The notes below the pieces were generated by a model, which was given only the letters and a program-made list of their open reading frames with translations, had not been told where the DNA came from and made no database searches. From Thalassobacillus cyri (GTDB taxonomy: Bacteria; Bacillota; Bacilli; Bacillales; Halobacillaceae): DNA of 64,000 bases. The DNA lies in NCBI RefSeq assembly GCF_900107755.1, contig NZ_FNQR01000001.1, forward strand, positions 186,001-250,000, given 5' to 3'. Positions within the stretch are counted from its first letter, which is position 1. Each line of letters begins with the position of its first letter. Positions 26,682 to 35,739 of this stretch are shown here, one piece after another. The translations under genes were made by a program, and so were the position numbers.

Positions 26682-28352
26682 ATGAAGAGAACGTGGTGGA
26701 AAGAAGCGGTAGTTTATCAGATTTATCCCCGTAGTTTCAAAGATTCAAATAATGATGGGATCGGGGATCTGCAAGGGGTGATTTCAAAATTAGACTATTT
26801 AAAAGAGCTGGGAATAGATGTTATTTGGCTTTCGCCTGTCTATGAATCACCGAATGATGATAATGGTTATGATATCAGTGACTATCAGGATATTATGGCA
26901 GAGTTTGGAACCATGCAAGACTTTGACGAATTGCTGGAAGAAGTTCATAACCGTGGGATGAAGCTGATCATGGATCTTGTCATCAATCACACGTCTGATG
27001 AACACCCCTGGTTTATTGAATCACGAGCTTCCAAAGAAAACCCTTATCGTGATTATTATATTTGGCATCCTGGAAAAGAAGGGAAAGAGCCGAATAACTG
27101 GGGGTCCATTTTTGGAGGTTCCGCATGGGAATATGATGAAGGTACAGGAGAGTACTATTTGCATGTATTTTCACGAAAACAGCCTGACTTGAATTGGGAA
27201 AATGAAAAAGTTCGCCAGGAATTATATCACATGATTAACTGGTGGCTGGATAAAGGAATCGATGGTTTTCGTGTTGATGCCATTTCCCATATTAAAAAGG
27301 TTGCCGGCTTTCCGGATGTACCTAATCCGAATAATGAAAAGTTCCCTTCTTCATTAGATGGTCATCTTAATAAAGAAGGTATTCATGAGTTTTTGGAAGA
27401 AATGAGCGAGCATACCCTTGACCATCATGACATTATGACTGTCGGTGAAGCCAATGGTGTCAGCAGTGAAGAAGCCCCTCTCTGGGTGGATGAAGAAAAG
27501 GGTAAATTTAATATGATTTTTCAATTTGAAGCTACCGACTTATGGGGCCAGGGCAACTCAGAGCCCATTGATATTCATAAGCTGAAGAAAATCTATACCA
27601 AATGGCAAAATGCTTTAGATGGCATAGGGTGGAATGCCCTTTTCCTGGAAAACCATGACCTTCCCCGGTCTGTTTCCATATGGGCAGACGATACCGTACA
27701 CCGAGAAAAAAGTGCTAAATGTCTTGCAACGTTTTACTTTCTCATGCAAGGGACACCGTTCATCTACCAGGGTCAGGAAATTGGAATGACTAATGTCCAG
27801 TTTCCTTCTATTGAAGATTACGACGATATAGCAATCAAGAATTTATATTGGGAAGAAAGGGAAAAAGGCCGCACCCATGAAGAAATCATGCCAATCATTT
27901 GGAAGAATGGCCGCGATAATTCACGTACGCCGATGCAATGGAATGACGAAGAAAATGCAGGTTTCACAACCGGGACTCCATGGCTGAAAGTCAATTTAAA
28001 TTATCCATCGGTTAATGTGCGAAAGGCTATGGCTGATTCTGATTCCATTTATCACTTTTATAAAAAACTGATTGCTTTGCGTAAAGAAAACCCAACCCTT
28101 TTGTACGGTAAGTTTGACTTAGTACTCCCAGACCATGACAGCGCGTTTGCTTACACAAGAACTTTGAAGGACGAAACTTTCTTAATTCTGACTAATCTCT
28201 ATGCGGAACAGACTTTGGTAGAGCTGCCGAACCCTTTAGTGCATACCACCAAAGAGTTAGTGTTAAGTAATGGGGAATCTACAAAAGAGGAGGATAACCG
28301 GATAATCAATATGGAGCCATATGAGGCCCGAGTATATAAATGGAATAACTAA
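26682..28352 (+). CDS. GH13 alpha-glucosidase (oligo-1,6-/alpha-1,4-glucosidase group)
   Basis: A 556-residue cytoplasmic enzyme of the GH13 subgroup that includes oligo-1,6-glucosidase and sucrose- or maltose-cleaving alpha-glucosidases. The nucleophile is D199 (GFRVDAIS), the acid/base E256 (TVGEANG) and the stabiliser D326 (LENHDLPRS). The residue after the nucleophile is alanine, A200. In this group valine there goes with alpha-1,6 preference and alanine or threonine with alpha-1,4, so maltose-type or sucrose substrates are more likely than isomaltose. It has no signal peptide and so acts on imported sugar. The ribosome site is AGGGGAGTCAGGAGAG. Confidence 0.88.
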   Translation: MKRTWWKEAVVYQIYPRSFKDSNNDGIGDLQGVISKLDYLKELGIDVIWLSPVYESPNDDNGYDISDYQDIMAEFGTMQDFDELLEEVHNRGMKLIMDLVINHTSDEHPWFIESRASKENPYRDYYIWHPGKEGKEPNNWGSIFGGSAWEYDEGTGEYYLHVFSRKQPDLNWENEKVRQELYHMINWWLDKGIDGFRVDAISHIKKVAGFPDVPNPNNEKFPSSLDGHLNKEGIHEFLEEMSEHTLDHHDIMTVGEANGVSSEEAPLWVDEEKGKFNMIFQFEATDLWGQGNSEPIDIHKLKKIYTKWQNALDGIGWNALFLENHDLPRSVSIWADDTVHREKSAKCLATFYFLMQGTPFIYQGQEIGMTNVQFPSIEDYDDIAIKNLYWEEREKGRTHEEIMPIIWKNGRDNSRTPMQWNDEENAGFTTGTPWLKVNLNYPSVNVRKAMADSDSIYHFYKKLIALRKENPTLLYGKFDLVLPDHDSAFAYTRTLKDETFLILTNLYAEQTLVELPNPLVHTTKELVLSNGESTKEEDNRIINMEPYEARVYKWNN

Positions 28353-28409
28353 CATAAAGACTTGGAACACGCCAAGATATGTGAATGCTGATAAAAAGGG
28401 AGTGGAACT

Positions 28410-29897
28410 GTGCCAGCAAAACATCAAAACGATATACGAAGACAGGCTGATGAATTTATTGCCAAACAGAAGGGTAAAGTGAGCAGCCATCCGTGGTACC
28501 TGCAGTATCACGTCATGCCACAGGCCGGATGGATGAATGACCCAAATGGCTTTTCATATTTCAATGGAGAATACCACTTGTTTTACCAGCACCATCCGTA
28601 CGATCCGACATGGGGCCCGATGTATTGGGGACATGTAAAAAGTAAGGATCTCGTCCACTGGGAGCACTTGCCGGTTGCATTAGCACCGGACGAGGAGTAT
28701 GACAGGGACGGATGTTTTTCCGGCAGTGCCATTGAAAAAGATGGCAAGCATGTGCTCCTCTACACAGGGAATGTTTGGACGGAGAGGGATGAGGATGATA
28801 ACTTAATTCAGGTGCAGGCCACGGCGGTGAGTGAGGATGGCATCTATTATGAGAAGCCAGGGGACAATCCAGTCATTGCGTCCGCCCCGGAAGGTGACAT
28901 CCATCCGCTCCATTTCCGGGACCCGAAGGTTTGGCAGCATGAAGATGATTATTACATGGTCCTGGGATCAAAAACGAAAGCGAATACCGGCCAAGTGCTA
29001 TTATACCGTTCCCCTGACCTGCTTGAATGGGAATTCGTTGCTGTGATGGCAAAAGGAGAAGGGAATTTCGGTTTTATGTGGGAATGCCCGGACTTGTTTG
29101 ACCTGGATGGTAAGGATGTGCTAGTCATGTCTCCACAAGGAGTGGAACCGGAAGGGGATGCCTACCATAATCTTCATCAATCCGGTTATGTTATTGGTAA
29201 TTTGGATTATGCTACGGGAAAGCTCGATTACGGGGCGTTCCATATGCTTGATCATGGGTTTGACTTCTATGCACCCCAGACGACGATGGATGAGAAGGGC
29301 CGGAGAATTTTGATTGCCTGGATGGATATGTGGGAGAGCGAGATGCCGACCCAGAACGCTGGGTATGCGGGAGCGATGACGATCCCACGTGTCGTAACAA
29401 GAAAAGCGGACAAACTGTACATAACACCTCTGCCGGAACTTAAGAATCTTCGCGAAAACATGGTTGCCCATCAACAGGTGAAAGTGGAAGGAGAAACATC
29501 GCTTCCAGAAGTAGCTGGGGATTGCATCGAGCTAGAAATGACATTGGACACAAGCCAAGCTTCCGAATTTGGCATTAAACTCCGGGTGGATAAAGCTGCA
29601 GGACAAGAAACCGTCTTGCAGTTCAATAAAGATACCGGTCTTGTGATATTAGACAGGAATAACTCGGGGGAAGGCCCTGGTGGAGTAAGAAAAGCGAGTC
29701 TTGAAATAACAGATCTATTGGACGTACAAATTTTTATTGATAAATCATCGGTGGAAATTTTTCTTAATGGTGGAGAGCGAGTAATGACTACACGTATCTA
29801 CCCGACTGAACAAGCTAAAGGGGTTTCTTTTTTTACAGATAAAAGCCTGACGCTGGTAAGCCTGAAGAAGTGGGATTTGAAGCAAGCAATTAAATAA
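28410..29897 (+). CDS. GH32 beta-fructofuranosidase / sucrose-6-phosphate hydrolase
   Basis: A 495-residue enzyme that splits sucrose or fructo-oligosaccharides. The nucleophile is D44 in WMNDPNGFSY, the RDP motif is at 170-172, and the acid/base E225 is in MWECPDLF. A C-terminal beta-sandwich (about 350-495, ending in SVEIFLNGGERVMTTRIYP) is normal for the family. It has no signal peptide. In company with an ABC importer rather than a PTS, free sucrose or a sucrose-containing oligosaccharide is the likely substrate. The GTG start has AAAAAGGGAG upstream. Confidence 0.9.
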   Translation: MPAKHQNDIRRQADEFIAKQKGKVSSHPWYLQYHVMPQAGWMNDPNGFSYFNGEYHLFYQHHPYDPTWGPMYWGHVKSKDLVHWEHLPVALAPDEEYDRDGCFSGSAIEKDGKHVLLYTGNVWTERDEDDNLIQVQATAVSEDGIYYEKPGDNPVIASAPEGDIHPLHFRDPKVWQHEDDYYMVLGSKTKANTGQVLLYRSPDLLEWEFVAVMAKGEGNFGFMWECPDLFDLDGKDVLVMSPQGVEPEGDAYHNLHQSGYVIGNLDYATGKLDYGAFHMLDHGFDFYAPQTTMDEKGRRILIAWMDMWESEMPTQNAGYAGAMTIPRVVTRKADKLYITPLPELKNLRENMVAHQQVKVEGETSLPEVAGDCIELEMTLDTSQASEFGIKLRVDKAAGQETVLQFNKDTGLVILDRNNSGEGPGGVRKASLEITDLLDVQIFIDKSSVEIFLNGGERVMTTRIYPTEQAKGVSFFTDKSLTLVSLKKWDLKQAIK

Positions 29898-29914
29898 GTA
29901 ACTATGCAGGTAAG

Positions 29915-29955
29915 AAAGTGGTGCTCCCATAAGACTTATGGGATTTTCCCACTTT
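29915..29955 (+). terminator. Bulged hairpin after the sugar operon
   Basis: AAAGTGG and CCCATAAG on the left pair with CTTATGGG and CCCACTTT on the right, with an internal loop. There is no clear T-run, so it is a weak terminator or an RNA-stabilising hairpin; a repeat-type terminator follows. Confidence 0.6.
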
Positions 29956-29975
29956 ACAACCCTCTGTCATATTTT

Positions 29976-30028
29976 AGGTGCCTGGCACCGCTCAGTTAAC
30001 ACACTGTAGTGGGGTCAGGCAATTTTTG
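29976..30028 (+). repeat. TGCCTG-family hairpin repeat, terminator
   Basis: TGCCTG (29979-29984) pairs with CAGGCA (30016-30021), with the spacer CTCAGTTAACACACTGTAG and a T5 run. Second stop signal of the sugar operon. Confidence 0.8.
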
Positions 30029-30106
30029 ATATAGAGGTCAGCTCCATAGGATAAAAATGTGCTAAAAAAGAAGTACCATATGCTTTGCGTTCACATACAT
30101 TATAGA

Positions 30107-30150
30107 AACTCAAAACCGACTAAACCACTCGCATTAATTGGTGGTTGAGT
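30107..30150 (+). promoter_or_regulatory. Imperfect hairpin in the leader of the SBP56-type gene
   Basis: ACTCAA and AACCAC on the left face GTGGTT and TTGAGT on the right, about 45 bases before the start codon at 30194. It could be an operator or an RNA element; function unknown. Confidence 0.35.
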
Positions 30151-30193
30151 TCTGTACTACAAAGTATGACTAAATTAGAGAGGTGAACGAATT

Positions 30194-31573
30194 ATGGCTA
30201 AGTGGGTTGGTACTGATCCCACGTTTTACCCTTCTGCTAAATCAGCAATGGAAGCCCCTAGGGAGAAGCTTGGCTACGTTGCGCTCCTGCAGCCGGATGC
30301 CCTTGGGGTAATCGATCTTGACCCTGACTCAGAGACTTACGGACAACTGATTCATCAATTGCTTTTACCCGGGGAGGAGGAAGACGAACTTCATCATTTT
30401 GGCTGGAATGCCTGCAGTTCTGCGCTTTGCCCCACCGCTTTTCATCCCACGCTTGAAAGACGTTATTTAATTCTGCCTGGTATCCGTTCTTCCCGTATCT
30501 ATATTGTCGATACGCAGCCAGATCCTAAGCGTCCCCGTATTGTCCGAACCATTGAACCGGAAGAAATCAAGGAACGAACGGGTTACAGCCGATTGCATAC
30601 CGTTCATTGCGGGCCGGATGGAATCTTTATCAGTGCCCTCGGTTCTGGGGATGGGGACGGTGGCCCTGGCGGTATCCTTGTTTTAGACCATTTTAACTTT
30701 AATGTGTTAGGTGCATGGGAAATGGACCGCGGGCCACAGCATTTTTCCTATGACTTTTGGTGGCATATTGCGCATGATGTGACGGTAACCAGTGAATGGG
30801 CAACACCGGATCTTTTTGAAAATGGATTACAACTGGATGCCCTCTTGCAGCGAAAGTACGGACATAAAATGCATTTCTTTGACAGCCGTTCCAGAAAGCA
30901 TCTGACTGAAATTGACTTTGGCGATCAGCATCAGATGGTATTAGAGCTTCGCCCGGCGCACAATCCTAAGAAAACGTATGGATTTGTAAGTGTTGTCACC
31001 GATGTCACCAATCTGGCCAGCTCGATTTGGACGTGGTACCAGGAAAATGGGAAATGGGACGTGAAGAAAATTATTGAAATACCTGCCCAGCCGGCAGAAC
31101 CGGACCAGCTTCCGCCAGCACTCAAGGACGTTGGCGCCGTACCTCCTTTAGTGACCGACATTGTACTCTCCCTTGATGATCGTTATCTTTATGTCCCGTG
31201 TTGGGGGACCGGGGAACTAAGGCAATATGACGTCAGTGACCCCTTTAACGCGAAATTGACTGGCAAAGTGGAGATTGGAGGAATCGTAAACCAGAAAGCA
31301 CATCCGAATGGAAAAAAGATAACCGGTGGTCCGCAGATGGTGGAATTAAGCCGGGACGGAAAACGGCTTTATTTCAGTAATTCCCTCTATAGTTCCTGGG
31401 ACGATCAATTTTATCCGGAAGGCATTAAAGGAGCAGTGGTAAAAGTAGATATCCTTGCCGAAGGAGGAATGGAAATCGATCCAGACTTCCTGATTCAATT
31501 AGAAAAGGGCAGGGCCCATCAAATCCGTCTAGATGGGGGAGACTGCTCCACGGATACGTTCTGCTATCCATGA
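30194..31573 (+). CDS. Selenium-binding protein 56 family (methanethiol-oxidase-like)
   Basis: A 459-residue beta-propeller protein of the SBP56/SELENBP1 family. Family features are FHPTLERRYLILPGIRSSRIYI, the histidines in RLHTVHCG and WHIAHDVTVTSEW, DQHQMVLELRPAHNP, and the end RAHQIRLDGGDCSTDTFCYP (positions about 438-459). Relatives are copper-dependent methanethiol oxidases that give formaldehyde, hydrogen sulfide and peroxide. It has no signal peptide. The next gene encodes a membrane protein with metal-binding residues. The exact substrate here is unproven. Confidence 0.85.
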   Translation: MAKWVGTDPTFYPSAKSAMEAPREKLGYVALLQPDALGVIDLDPDSETYGQLIHQLLLPGEEEDELHHFGWNACSSALCPTAFHPTLERRYLILPGIRSSRIYIVDTQPDPKRPRIVRTIEPEEIKERTGYSRLHTVHCGPDGIFISALGSGDGDGGPGGILVLDHFNFNVLGAWEMDRGPQHFSYDFWWHIAHDVTVTSEWATPDLFENGLQLDALLQRKYGHKMHFFDSRSRKHLTEIDFGDQHQMVLELRPAHNPKKTYGFVSVVTDVTNLASSIWTWYQENGKWDVKKIIEIPAQPAEPDQLPPALKDVGAVPPLVTDIVLSLDDRYLYVPCWGTGELRQYDVSDPFNAKLTGKVEIGGIVNQKAHPNGKKITGGPQMVELSRDGKRLYFSNSLYSSWDDQFYPEGIKGAVVKVDILAEGGMEIDPDFLIQLEKGRAHQIRLDGGDCSTDTFCYP

Positions 31574-31594
31574 TCTTGATCGGAGGAAAATAAT

Positions 31595-32236
31595 ATGGAA
31601 ATGCTGGTTTCTGAGGGCAGTCAGATTGCCATTGCTGCTCTTCTTGGTGCCTTTCACGGACTGAATCCTGCGATGGGATGGCTCTTCGCCGTTTTCCTGG
31701 CCGTTCAAAAAGACGACTGGCGGGTGCTCATTTATGCGATTATCCCGATTGGCATGGGGCAAATGTTAGGGGATGGAGCGGTCGTCCTCCTTCAGACGAT
31801 TGCTCGATTTCAATTTCCTTTGCATATCGTCCATTTGAGCATCGCTTCCATCGTGCTTGGCTATGGCGTCTATCGTTTGTTTCGCTATTTTCGTCATGTG
31901 AAATGGACTGGGGGATTGAAGGTAGGGTACGGACAGCTGCTACTTTGGTCGTTTCTCGCTGCTTCTACCCATGGTTCCGGTCTGCTGCTCTCTCCGTTCA
32001 TCTTAGGAGCGGATCATATTGCTGATATTTTGCCGCTCTATTTATTTCATGAGCTTGCAATGCTTACTTCGATGACGGTGGTTGCCTTTATTGTGTACCA
32101 TATTGGAATGATGAAAATACGAAAATATATCGTTAATTTTGATTTGATCTGGGCAGTTTTGTTAATCGTTGTCGGTCTGATTCTCTTCCTGATGAATGTA
32201 AACATGGGCGGAGAGATGCCAGGTCACATGCACTGA
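31595..32236 (+). CDS. Multi-pass membrane protein, partner of the SBP56-type gene
   Basis: A 213-residue protein with about six hydrophobic segments, behind a CGGAGG ribosome site and 21 bases from the SBP56 gene. LGAFHGLNPAMGWLFAVFLAVQ near the N-terminus resembles the first helices of metal efflux or uptake proteins with a conserved His-Gly pair. Further histidines lie in membrane parts (STHGSG, GADHIAD, LFHELAM), and the tail MGGEMPGHMH is rich in Met and His. Metal transport or delivery, perhaps of copper, is a reasonable inference; I do not recognise a characterised family. Confidence 0.65.
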   Translation: MEMLVSEGSQIAIAALLGAFHGLNPAMGWLFAVFLAVQKDDWRVLIYAIIPIGMGQMLGDGAVVLLQTIARFQFPLHIVHLSIASIVLGYGVYRLFRYFRHVKWTGGLKVGYGQLLLWSFLAASTHGSGLLLSPFILGADHIADILPLYLFHELAMLTSMTVVAFIVYHIGMMKIRKYIVNFDLIWAVLLIVVGLILFLMNVNMGGEMPGHMH

Positions 32237-32263
32237 GGTTTGATAATCTGGTCCATTTTTAAA

Positions 32264-32316
32264 GAGCCTGACCCCAGTGAGTTAATGCTTTACTACAGTG
32301 GGGGTCAGGCACTTTT
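32264..32316 (+). repeat. TGCCTG-family hairpin repeat, last copy before the defence island
   Basis: GCCTGACCCC (32266-32275) pairs perfectly with GGGGTCAGGC (32301-32310), with the spacer AGTGAGTTAATGCTTTACTA and a short T-run. No copy was found in the remaining 31.7 kb. Confidence 0.88.
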
Positions 32317-32398
32317 GATTCAGGCATGGGGAAGAGAAAAATACGACAATCTAGTATAATAAACCATAAAAAGAATTAATAGGAAATGAGGTAGTGTC

Positions 32399-34123
32399 AT
32401 GAGTAATTCTGTTTACGATAAACTAGAAGCAAAAATTAGTTCTCTAAAAGAGATGTTAAGCAAAACTGATACTGAATCTTTAATTGGCTTGATAGCTACT
32501 GAATTTGGAAATATGATAAACCCAGCAGAGGATATTTTTACTAAGACAAATTTAAGCTCTCCCTTTAAGCAATACCTGTATGTAATAGGGTTAATTTTAT
32601 CTAGTGAAGAAAATGAAAGGTTAATAATACTCCAAGAAGATAGAATTGAAAGAATCAAAGGAAACCTAAACGAAATAGTTGATTTATATAGTGAGTTATT
32701 TGAACCCGAAGAGGGTGAAGATGTTAATGAACAATGGATTAAATCAAGAGAAGTAAGCATGCAGGTTTTTTTAAATTATTTTAATACAAATTCTCTTACA
32801 TATGAAGAACAAGTAATAGATAGATTAAATGTATGGTTTTCACCTTATTCAAATTATATTAAGGGTCAAATTGGTATAACAGTTGAGGAACTAATTAATA
32901 TTTTTCGTTTTATCCAAAATAATATTCAGAAGAGAATGGATAATATTAAAAGTCTCCAAAAAAAAGTAGGGGAAGACCATGATTTTTTACTTGGAAAAGA
33001 ATTACAGTTAATGCACCAGGTCAAAGTTGATGATTTAATCAATGAATTTGGTGAAGGGGTAGCTGGAAGATTTATTGAGTTGTTCTCAATGGAAAGGAAG
33101 AAAAGAGATTTTTTTTATTATACGGAAACAAACCCTTTTGAGAAATCACCTATTTGGAAGAAGACAGACAAAGTATTATTTGTTCCTTTATATAAACAAG
33201 TAATACATGCTATTTACCTACAGCTTATTACTGTAGTGGAAAGCAGTGAATTGAAATCAAATTTCTATAGAAACAGAGACCATCAAACTGAGAAAAAAGC
33301 CGAGAATTTATTTAAAGGTTTTTTTAAAGAGAAGGGAAATTATTATACATCGGTATTTGAGGATAATCAGTCGCAAAAGGAACATGATTTAGTGATTAAA
33401 TTTGAGAATTATTTGTTAATCGTTGAAATTAAAGCTTCTAAGGTGAAAGAACCATTCAGAAATCCTGATAAAGCTTTTAAAAGAATTAAGGGGGACTTTA
33501 ACAGTGATGGTGGGATTCAAAAAGCATATAACCAAGCAAATAATCTAAAGAAGCTTATAAATTCTAATGAAACAACGGTCTTGTATAATTCAAAGGGCGA
33601 AGAATTGGTTACTATTGAAAGAAGTATGTTGAAAAAAGTCTATAGTATAGTTGTTACCGCGGAAGACATGGGAATCATAGGAGTTAACTTATCATATTTA
33701 CTTAAAAAAGAGGATAATGAACCATACCCATGGGCTACAAATATATTTGATTTGGAAACTGGATTAGAAGCTATTAAATATATGAAAAAGAACCAAAGTG
33801 AATTCATAAATTATTTGGATGAAAGAGAAAGATATCATACTTACCTCATTACTACCGATGAGTTAGAGATACTTGGATATTACCTAGAAAATGGGAGTTT
33901 TGATGATTTGAAAGCTTCTAAACCTAATCACTTTATTTTTTTTGACCCAAATTGGTCTATGGTATTTGATGATATATATTTTGAAAAAAGAGGTCTTATT
34001 CCTCCATCTGTTAAGGATCGTGCAATTATTAAGCAGCCTAATCCAAATACAAAGAAAAGAAAGTCAGGCAAAAAAAAATTTAAGCTTAAACAAGCCAAGA
34101 AAAGTAGAAAAAGAAATCGTTAA
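32399..34123 (+). CDS. Large unknown protein with a PD-(D/E)XK-like nuclease segment
   Basis: A 574-residue protein, AT-rich in codon use, behind GAGGTAG. The first ~290 residues are mostly helical and not recognised. Residues about 298-370 look like a PD-(D/E)XK nuclease core: a helix with E302, then HDLVIK (D330) and LIVEIKASK (E343, K345), then a helix rich in Q and N. The last 30 residues are strongly basic (KKRKSGKKKFKLKQ), fitting nucleic-acid contact. It opens the defence island and stands alone. A restriction or abortive-infection nuclease is the best guess; the family is unknown to me. Confidence 0.6.
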   Translation: MSNSVYDKLEAKISSLKEMLSKTDTESLIGLIATEFGNMINPAEDIFTKTNLSSPFKQYLYVIGLILSSEENERLIILQEDRIERIKGNLNEIVDLYSELFEPEEGEDVNEQWIKSREVSMQVFLNYFNTNSLTYEEQVIDRLNVWFSPYSNYIKGQIGITVEELINIFRFIQNNIQKRMDNIKSLQKKVGEDHDFLLGKELQLMHQVKVDDLINEFGEGVAGRFIELFSMERKKRDFFYYTETNPFEKSPIWKKTDKVLFVPLYKQVIHAIYLQLITVVESSELKSNFYRNRDHQTEKKAENLFKGFFKEKGNYYTSVFEDNQSQKEHDLVIKFENYLLIVEIKASKVKEPFRNPDKAFKRIKGDFNSDGGIQKAYNQANNLKKLINSNETTVLYNSKGEELVTIERSMLKKVYSIVVTAEDMGIIGVNLSYLLKKEDNEPYPWATNIFDLETGLEAIKYMKKNQSEFINYLDERERYHTYLITTDELEILGYYLENGSFDDLKASKPNHFIFFDPNWSMVFDDIYFEKRGLIPPSVKDRAIIKQPNPNTKKRKSGKKKFKLKQAKKSRKRNR

Positions 34124-34164
34124 AAGGAAAGACGAATGAACCAATTTAGTAAATGAGGTGTTAT

Positions 34165-34416
34165 ATGAATACAGGTCAAATATTTAATTTAATACCATTC
34201 TTATTGATATTTCCCTGCTACTTGTCACTTTTGGTAATGTACTATTTGCTAACGTAATGTTCAGGTTATTGAGTCGCCCAGGTTGGTAGTTACAAAAACT
34301 AAGGAAAAATTGACTAAAGAAGACCAACACATAGTGAGAGTAAATATGAAAATATTGGTAATGGTATTGCACTTAGAACATATCTAATTGTGCAAATAAA
34401 AGATAAACAATTTTAA
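34165..34416 (+). pseudogene. Frameshifted remnant of a small membrane protein gene
   Basis: A start with a good site (AAATGAGGTG) gives only 30 hydrophobic codons. Protein-like sequence continues in other frames: ISLLLVTFGNVLFANVMF, then RLVVTKTKEKLTKEDQHIV, then YENIGNGIALRTYLIVQIKD. The pieces fit one protein with membrane helices broken by at least two frameshifts. The family is not recognised. Confidence 0.5.
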
Positions 34417-34529
34417 AAAAACAAAAAAATTATGATTATGAAGAAGATAAATTAGAGTTTTACTAAAATGAGGAAGAGTAGAATGGAATTGAACGTACGT
34501 GGCTATAATTTAAGGAAATATTAAAGAAA

Positions 34530-34787
34530 ATGAACTTATCGGTTAAATATAATTCTATAAGTGAAAAAGGGATTGAAAAGCCTAAGACTTATCTTTCAGG
34601 TGGCATAAAGTTAGATTTTTCGACGAATTCCCAGGAGCGGCAAAGGATAAGAGATTATCACAACATAAGGAATTGCTTTGTCCATAGTGAAGGAATAGTG
34701 AAATATGAAGATAACAAATTAATAAGGTCAATAGAAAAGGTAGATAATGTAAGCATTTCAGGTGATGATTTTTTAGGAAAAATATAG
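34530..34787 (+). pseudogene. C-terminal fragment with a HEPN-like RNxxxH motif
   Basis: 85 codons without a strong ribosome site. QERQRIRDYHNIRNCFVHSEG contains R-x4-H (RNCFVH), the hallmark of HEPN ribonucleases, in its usual helix context; most HEPN domains are longer, so the N-terminal part is probably missing. Upstream codons in other frames (MELNVRGYNLRKY) may be worn remains. Could also be a short intact gene. Confidence 0.45.
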
Positions 34788-34892
34788 GTTTAGGAAAAGT
34801 TCATATCTAATTTTATTGAACCAATTTAGGCTTTTAGGGGAATTGAGGAACAATATTTAGAGTTACTTTATCCCATTAATTATTAGTACAAA

Positions 34893-34929
34893 AATAAAGG
34901 ACGCTATCCATAACGGCCAACGTCCTTTT
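34893..34929 (-). terminator. Terminator of the two-helix membrane protein gene
   Basis: AAGGACG (34897-34903) pairs with CGTCCTT (34921-34927). On the minus strand it is followed by TTTATTTTT, and it lies just past the stop. Confidence 0.7.
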
Positions 34930-34941
34930 GTCGGAGAATCA

Positions 34942-35679
34942 TCATAGCTTACTATTAGGTAATATCCAATTACTTGAGTTTATTTTAAAATTAAATATTG
35001 TTTCTTTTTTGTTATTTTCCAAGAAGGTAATGTGCTTTTCTTCTTTTTTATCTATATCCAAGAAATATTGCATTTTTTCTCCCTTAATAGTTGAATAATT
35101 TACTTTAACACTCTTAACATATACCTTCTCGGCTTTACCTTTTACTATTGGAATAAATACATCAATATCCTTTTCAAAAATTCCAATGTGTGCTTCAATT
35201 TTATAAGTTTGTTTGTAACCTTCATCCTCTGATAATTCACATTCTACACTACAATCAAGTATTATCTCTGGTATTCCCCTATGGTTAATTTTGTAATAAG
35301 GAATACTTATGCTTTTCAGTTCAGCTTTTGAGTAATTGGATTTGAATTCTTCGTAATATTCATTTAGAACTAACTTACTAAATTCTTTATGTTTTGTATT
35401 TGATAAATCAACAGGGGCAGTAAATTCCTCGACAATTATATAAGAACGGTTTTCTTTCAATTCTTTATTATTAGCTGAATTCTTTTGTTTTTCTATTTGA
35501 TAATAGGCGATAAAAAACGCAGTTAAACCTCCAATAATAGAACCAATGTAACTACCAAAAAAGCTTTCCCAATTACTACCGAAAGTAATTGGCGTGGAAA
35601 ACGATAATAATAAATTAACCACAAAAGGGGCTACTAATATACAAAAAATAATCCCTATAAACAAGTTACGTATTTTCAT
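34942..35679 (-). CDS. Unknown protein with two N-terminal membrane helices
   Basis: A 245-residue protein. Two hydrophobic helices (about 5-25 and 40-62) are joined by a short loop (SNWESFFGSYIGS), followed by a soluble domain of about 180 residues rich in beta-type sequence. The frame is open 28 codons further upstream, but GAGGGAG before the ATG at 35679 fixes the start. Proteins with this layout are common beside restriction genes; some act as membrane effectors in phage defence. No specific family is recognised. Confidence 0.6.
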   Translation of the reverse strand: MKIRNLFIGIIFCILVAPFVVNLLLSFSTPITFGSNWESFFGSYIGSIIGGLTAFFIAYYQIEKQKNSANNKELKENRSYIIVEEFTAPVDLSNTKHKEFSKLVLNEYYEEFKSNYSKAELKSISIPYYKINHRGIPEIILDCSVECELSEDEGYKQTYKIEAHIGIFEKDIDVFIPIVKGKAEKVYVKSVKVNYSTIKGEKMQYFLDIDKKEEKHITFLENNKKETIFNFKINSSNWILPNSKL

Positions 35680-35739
35680 TACATTTCTCCCTCTCACATC
35701 TATACTTTCAATTATACAACTATTGGAAGCAAATGGGAA

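Noticed and set aside
2405-32316. The TGCCTG repeats considered as a CRISPR array or an insertion sequence
   Set aside because: They are single copies kilobases apart, palindromic and followed by U-runs; there are no spacers, cas genes or transposase.
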